A stretch of 7,616 nt of DNA from an uncultured Clostridia bacterium (GTDB lineage: Bacteria; Bacillota; Clostridia; Oscillospirales; Oscillospiraceae). The notes beneath the pieces were generated by a model. The model saw only the letters and a list, made by a program, of their open reading frames with translations. It did not search any database and was not told the origin of the DNA. Position 1 is the stretch's first letter. Every line of letters starts with the position of its first letter. Made by a program: the position numbers and the translations under genes. Below are positions 6,909 to 7,616 of the stretch, one piece after another. Where the stretch lies: NCBI GenBank assembly GCA_947177115.1, contig CAMWTG010000131.1, positions 1-7,616 on the forward strand, written 5' to 3'.

Positions 6909-6918
6909 ATCACCTCCT
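6909..6918 (-). promoter_or_regulatory. Perfect ribosome binding site that fixes the sigma start
   Basis: The minus strand reads AGGAGGTGAT, complementary to the usual 3' end of 16S rRNA over ten bases, ending 6 bases before the ATG at 6902. This argues against the upstream in-frame GTG at 6929. Confidence 0.88.
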
Positions 6919-6931
6919 GTCCTGTTCACCT

Positions 6932-6960
6932 ATTATACAATTGGGACGGGCAAATTGTTG
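6932..6960 (-). promoter_or_regulatory. Promoter of the sigma/anti-sigma operon
   Basis: The minus strand has a perfect TATAAT -10 (6932-6937). The matching -35 place, 17 bases upstream, is CAACAA (6955-6960), a poor match to TTGACA. A good -10 with a weak -35 suggests housekeeping-sigma recognition helped by another factor, or an overlapping ECF promoter. Transcription would start close to the ribosome binding site, giving a short leader. Confidence 0.6.
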
Positions 6961-6980
6961 CGGCCGGAGAAAATTTTTCC

Positions 6981-7009
6981 TTGCCCCAGGAGGGCGCTAT
7001 TGTTATAAT
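6981..7009 (+). promoter_or_regulatory. Extended -10 promoter of the acetyltransferase gene
   Basis: TTGCCC (6981-6986) as -35, a 17-base spacer and TATAAT (7004-7009) as -10, with TGT directly before it giving an extended -10. This is a good housekeeping-sigma promoter. The start point would be near 7016, giving a leader of about 50 bases. Confidence 0.8.
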
Positions 7010-7051
7010 AGGATGCAGTGGGGCCGCGCCGCGCCCTGCAATATTGGGAAC

Positions 7052-7063
7052 GGAGGGATCTCC
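7052..7063 (+). promoter_or_regulatory. Ribosome binding site of the acetyltransferase gene, within a small dyad
   Basis: GGAGGG (7052-7057) is 7 bases before the ATG at 7065 and fixes this start rather than the long upstream extension of the frame. GGAG (7052-7055) can pair with CTCC (7060-7063) across a four-base loop, which would cover the ribosome binding site. A GC-rich hairpin at about 7015-7039 sits at the predicted 5' end of the transcript. Confidence 0.7.
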
Positions 7064-7064
7064 T

Positions 7065-7595
7065 ATGTTTTTAGAGACAAAACGCCTCATTCTGCGTAAA
7101 TTTCAGGAGGAAGATTTTGCAGATTTCTGCGCCTACGCCATGGATGAGGAGATGTGCCGTATGATGGGCAATGACCTGATGGACACGGAGGAAGCCGCGC
7201 GGATCACCTTCGACTGGCTGAAGGACAAGGAGGAACGGAGTTATGTGCTGGTCCTCAAGGAAACCGGGCGGGCGATCGGCAATCTGAATATTACGCCCCT
7301 CCCCGAGCATCTGCTGGAGCAGCCCGCTTTGACGGGAAAACAGGGGAAAAGCCTGAGTTTTTGCATCTCCCGGCAGTATCAGCGGCAGGGGCTGATGTCG
7401 GAGGCGGTGGAAGCCACCGCTGCCCATCTGTTTGACGAGGAAGGGATGGACTATGTCCAGTGCGGGTATTTTGCCTTCAACGCCGCCTCCGAGGCCCTCC
7501 AGAAGAAGCTGGGGTTTGTTCATCTGACCACCATGACGCTGGATTATCGCGGAGAGAAGATTGTCACGGCGGAAAATGTGCTGTGGAAAAAATAA
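7065..7595 (+). CDS. GNAT-family N-acetyltransferase, RimJ/RimL-like
   Basis: This 176-residue cytoplasmic protein has the usual size and layout of the RimJ/RimL (Acetyltransf_3) group, which moves an acetyl group from acetyl-CoA to a protein N terminus, amino acid or small amine. It opens with the typical MFLETKRLILRKFQEEDF. The strand pair GRAIGNLNI (68-76) comes next. The acetyl-CoA pyrophosphate loop is at SRQYQRQGLMSEAV (102-115), a Q/R-x-x-G-x form of motif A with Met in place of the usual Gly/Ala. It closes with NAASEALQKKLGF (139-151), the common NxxSxxxxxKxGF element. The substrate cannot be assigned. The frame runs much further upstream without a stop, but the promoter at 6981-7009 and GGAGGG at 7052-7057 define the start. 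It is divergent from the sigma operon and may be a single-gene unit. The last 21 bases of the window after the stop show nothing. Confidence 0.88.
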   Translation: MFLETKRLILRKFQEEDFADFCAYAMDEEMCRMMGNDLMDTEEAARITFDWLKDKEERSYVLVLKETGRAIGNLNITPLPEHLLEQPALTGKQGKSLSFCISRQYQRQGLMSEAVEATAAHLFDEEGMDYVQCGYFAFNAASEALQKKLGFVHLTTMTLDYRGEKIVTAENVLWKK

Positions 7596-7616
7596 TCTTC
7601 TGCAGCGGCCCCTCTC

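Noticed and set aside
6903..6929. GTG start of the sigma factor nine codons upstream
   Set aside because: A ten-base perfect ribosome binding site lies downstream of the GTG and directly ahead of the ATG at 6902. The GTG would also start only two bases after the -10 element.
6546..7064. N-terminal extension of the acetyltransferase frame
   Set aside because: The frame is open upstream only because it runs antisense through the sigma gene. The promoter and ribosome binding site at 6981-7057 put the start at 7065.

Overview
The window reads as chromosomal DNA from a GC-rich, gut-type anaerobic Firmicute, most likely an Oscillospiraceae relative such as Flavonifractor, Intestinimonas or Oscillibacter. 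This guess rests on strong AGGAGG-type ribosome binding sites, high-GC third codon positions, a Clostridia-style sigma/anti-sigma pair and the Firmicute style of the inositol genes. No 16S rRNA or other phylogenetic marker is present.

Region 1 (1-5220, + strand) is a myo-inositol catabolism (iol) cluster: iolE (3' part only), a 322-base gap full of hairpins, iolB, a small integral-membrane methyltransferase-like gene, iolD and iolG, ending in a strong hairpin terminator. The four iol enzymes make four consecutive steps. IolG oxidises myo-inositol to 2-keto-myo-inositol (scyllo-inosose). IolE dehydrates that to 3D-(3,5/4)-trihydroxycyclohexane-1,2-dione. IolD hydrolyses the ring to 5-deoxy-glucuronate. 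IolB isomerises that to 2-deoxy-5-keto-gluconate. The later steps (IolC kinase, IolJ aldolase, IolA), a transporter and a regulator are not in the window and may lie upstream of iolE.

Region 2 (5166-5302) is a convergent intergenic stretch holding the iolG terminator and a weaker dyad.

Region 3 (5303-6902, - strand) is a two-gene unit: an ECF-type sigma-70 factor followed, with an 11-base overlap, by a single-pass membrane protein that is probably its anti-sigma factor. What it senses cannot be told from sequence.

Region 4 (6903-7616) has two divergent promoters with near-mirror-image -10 regions. They drive the sigma operon leftward and a RimJ/RimL-like GNAT N-acetyltransferase rightward.

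Most of the window is ordinary metabolism and regulation; I did not find a convincing new system. The points worth a second look are the hairpin-dense element splitting iolE from iolB, the membrane methyltransferase-like gene inside the iol operon, an apparent Asp-to-Asn change in the IolG catalytic triad, and the mirrored divergent promoters.
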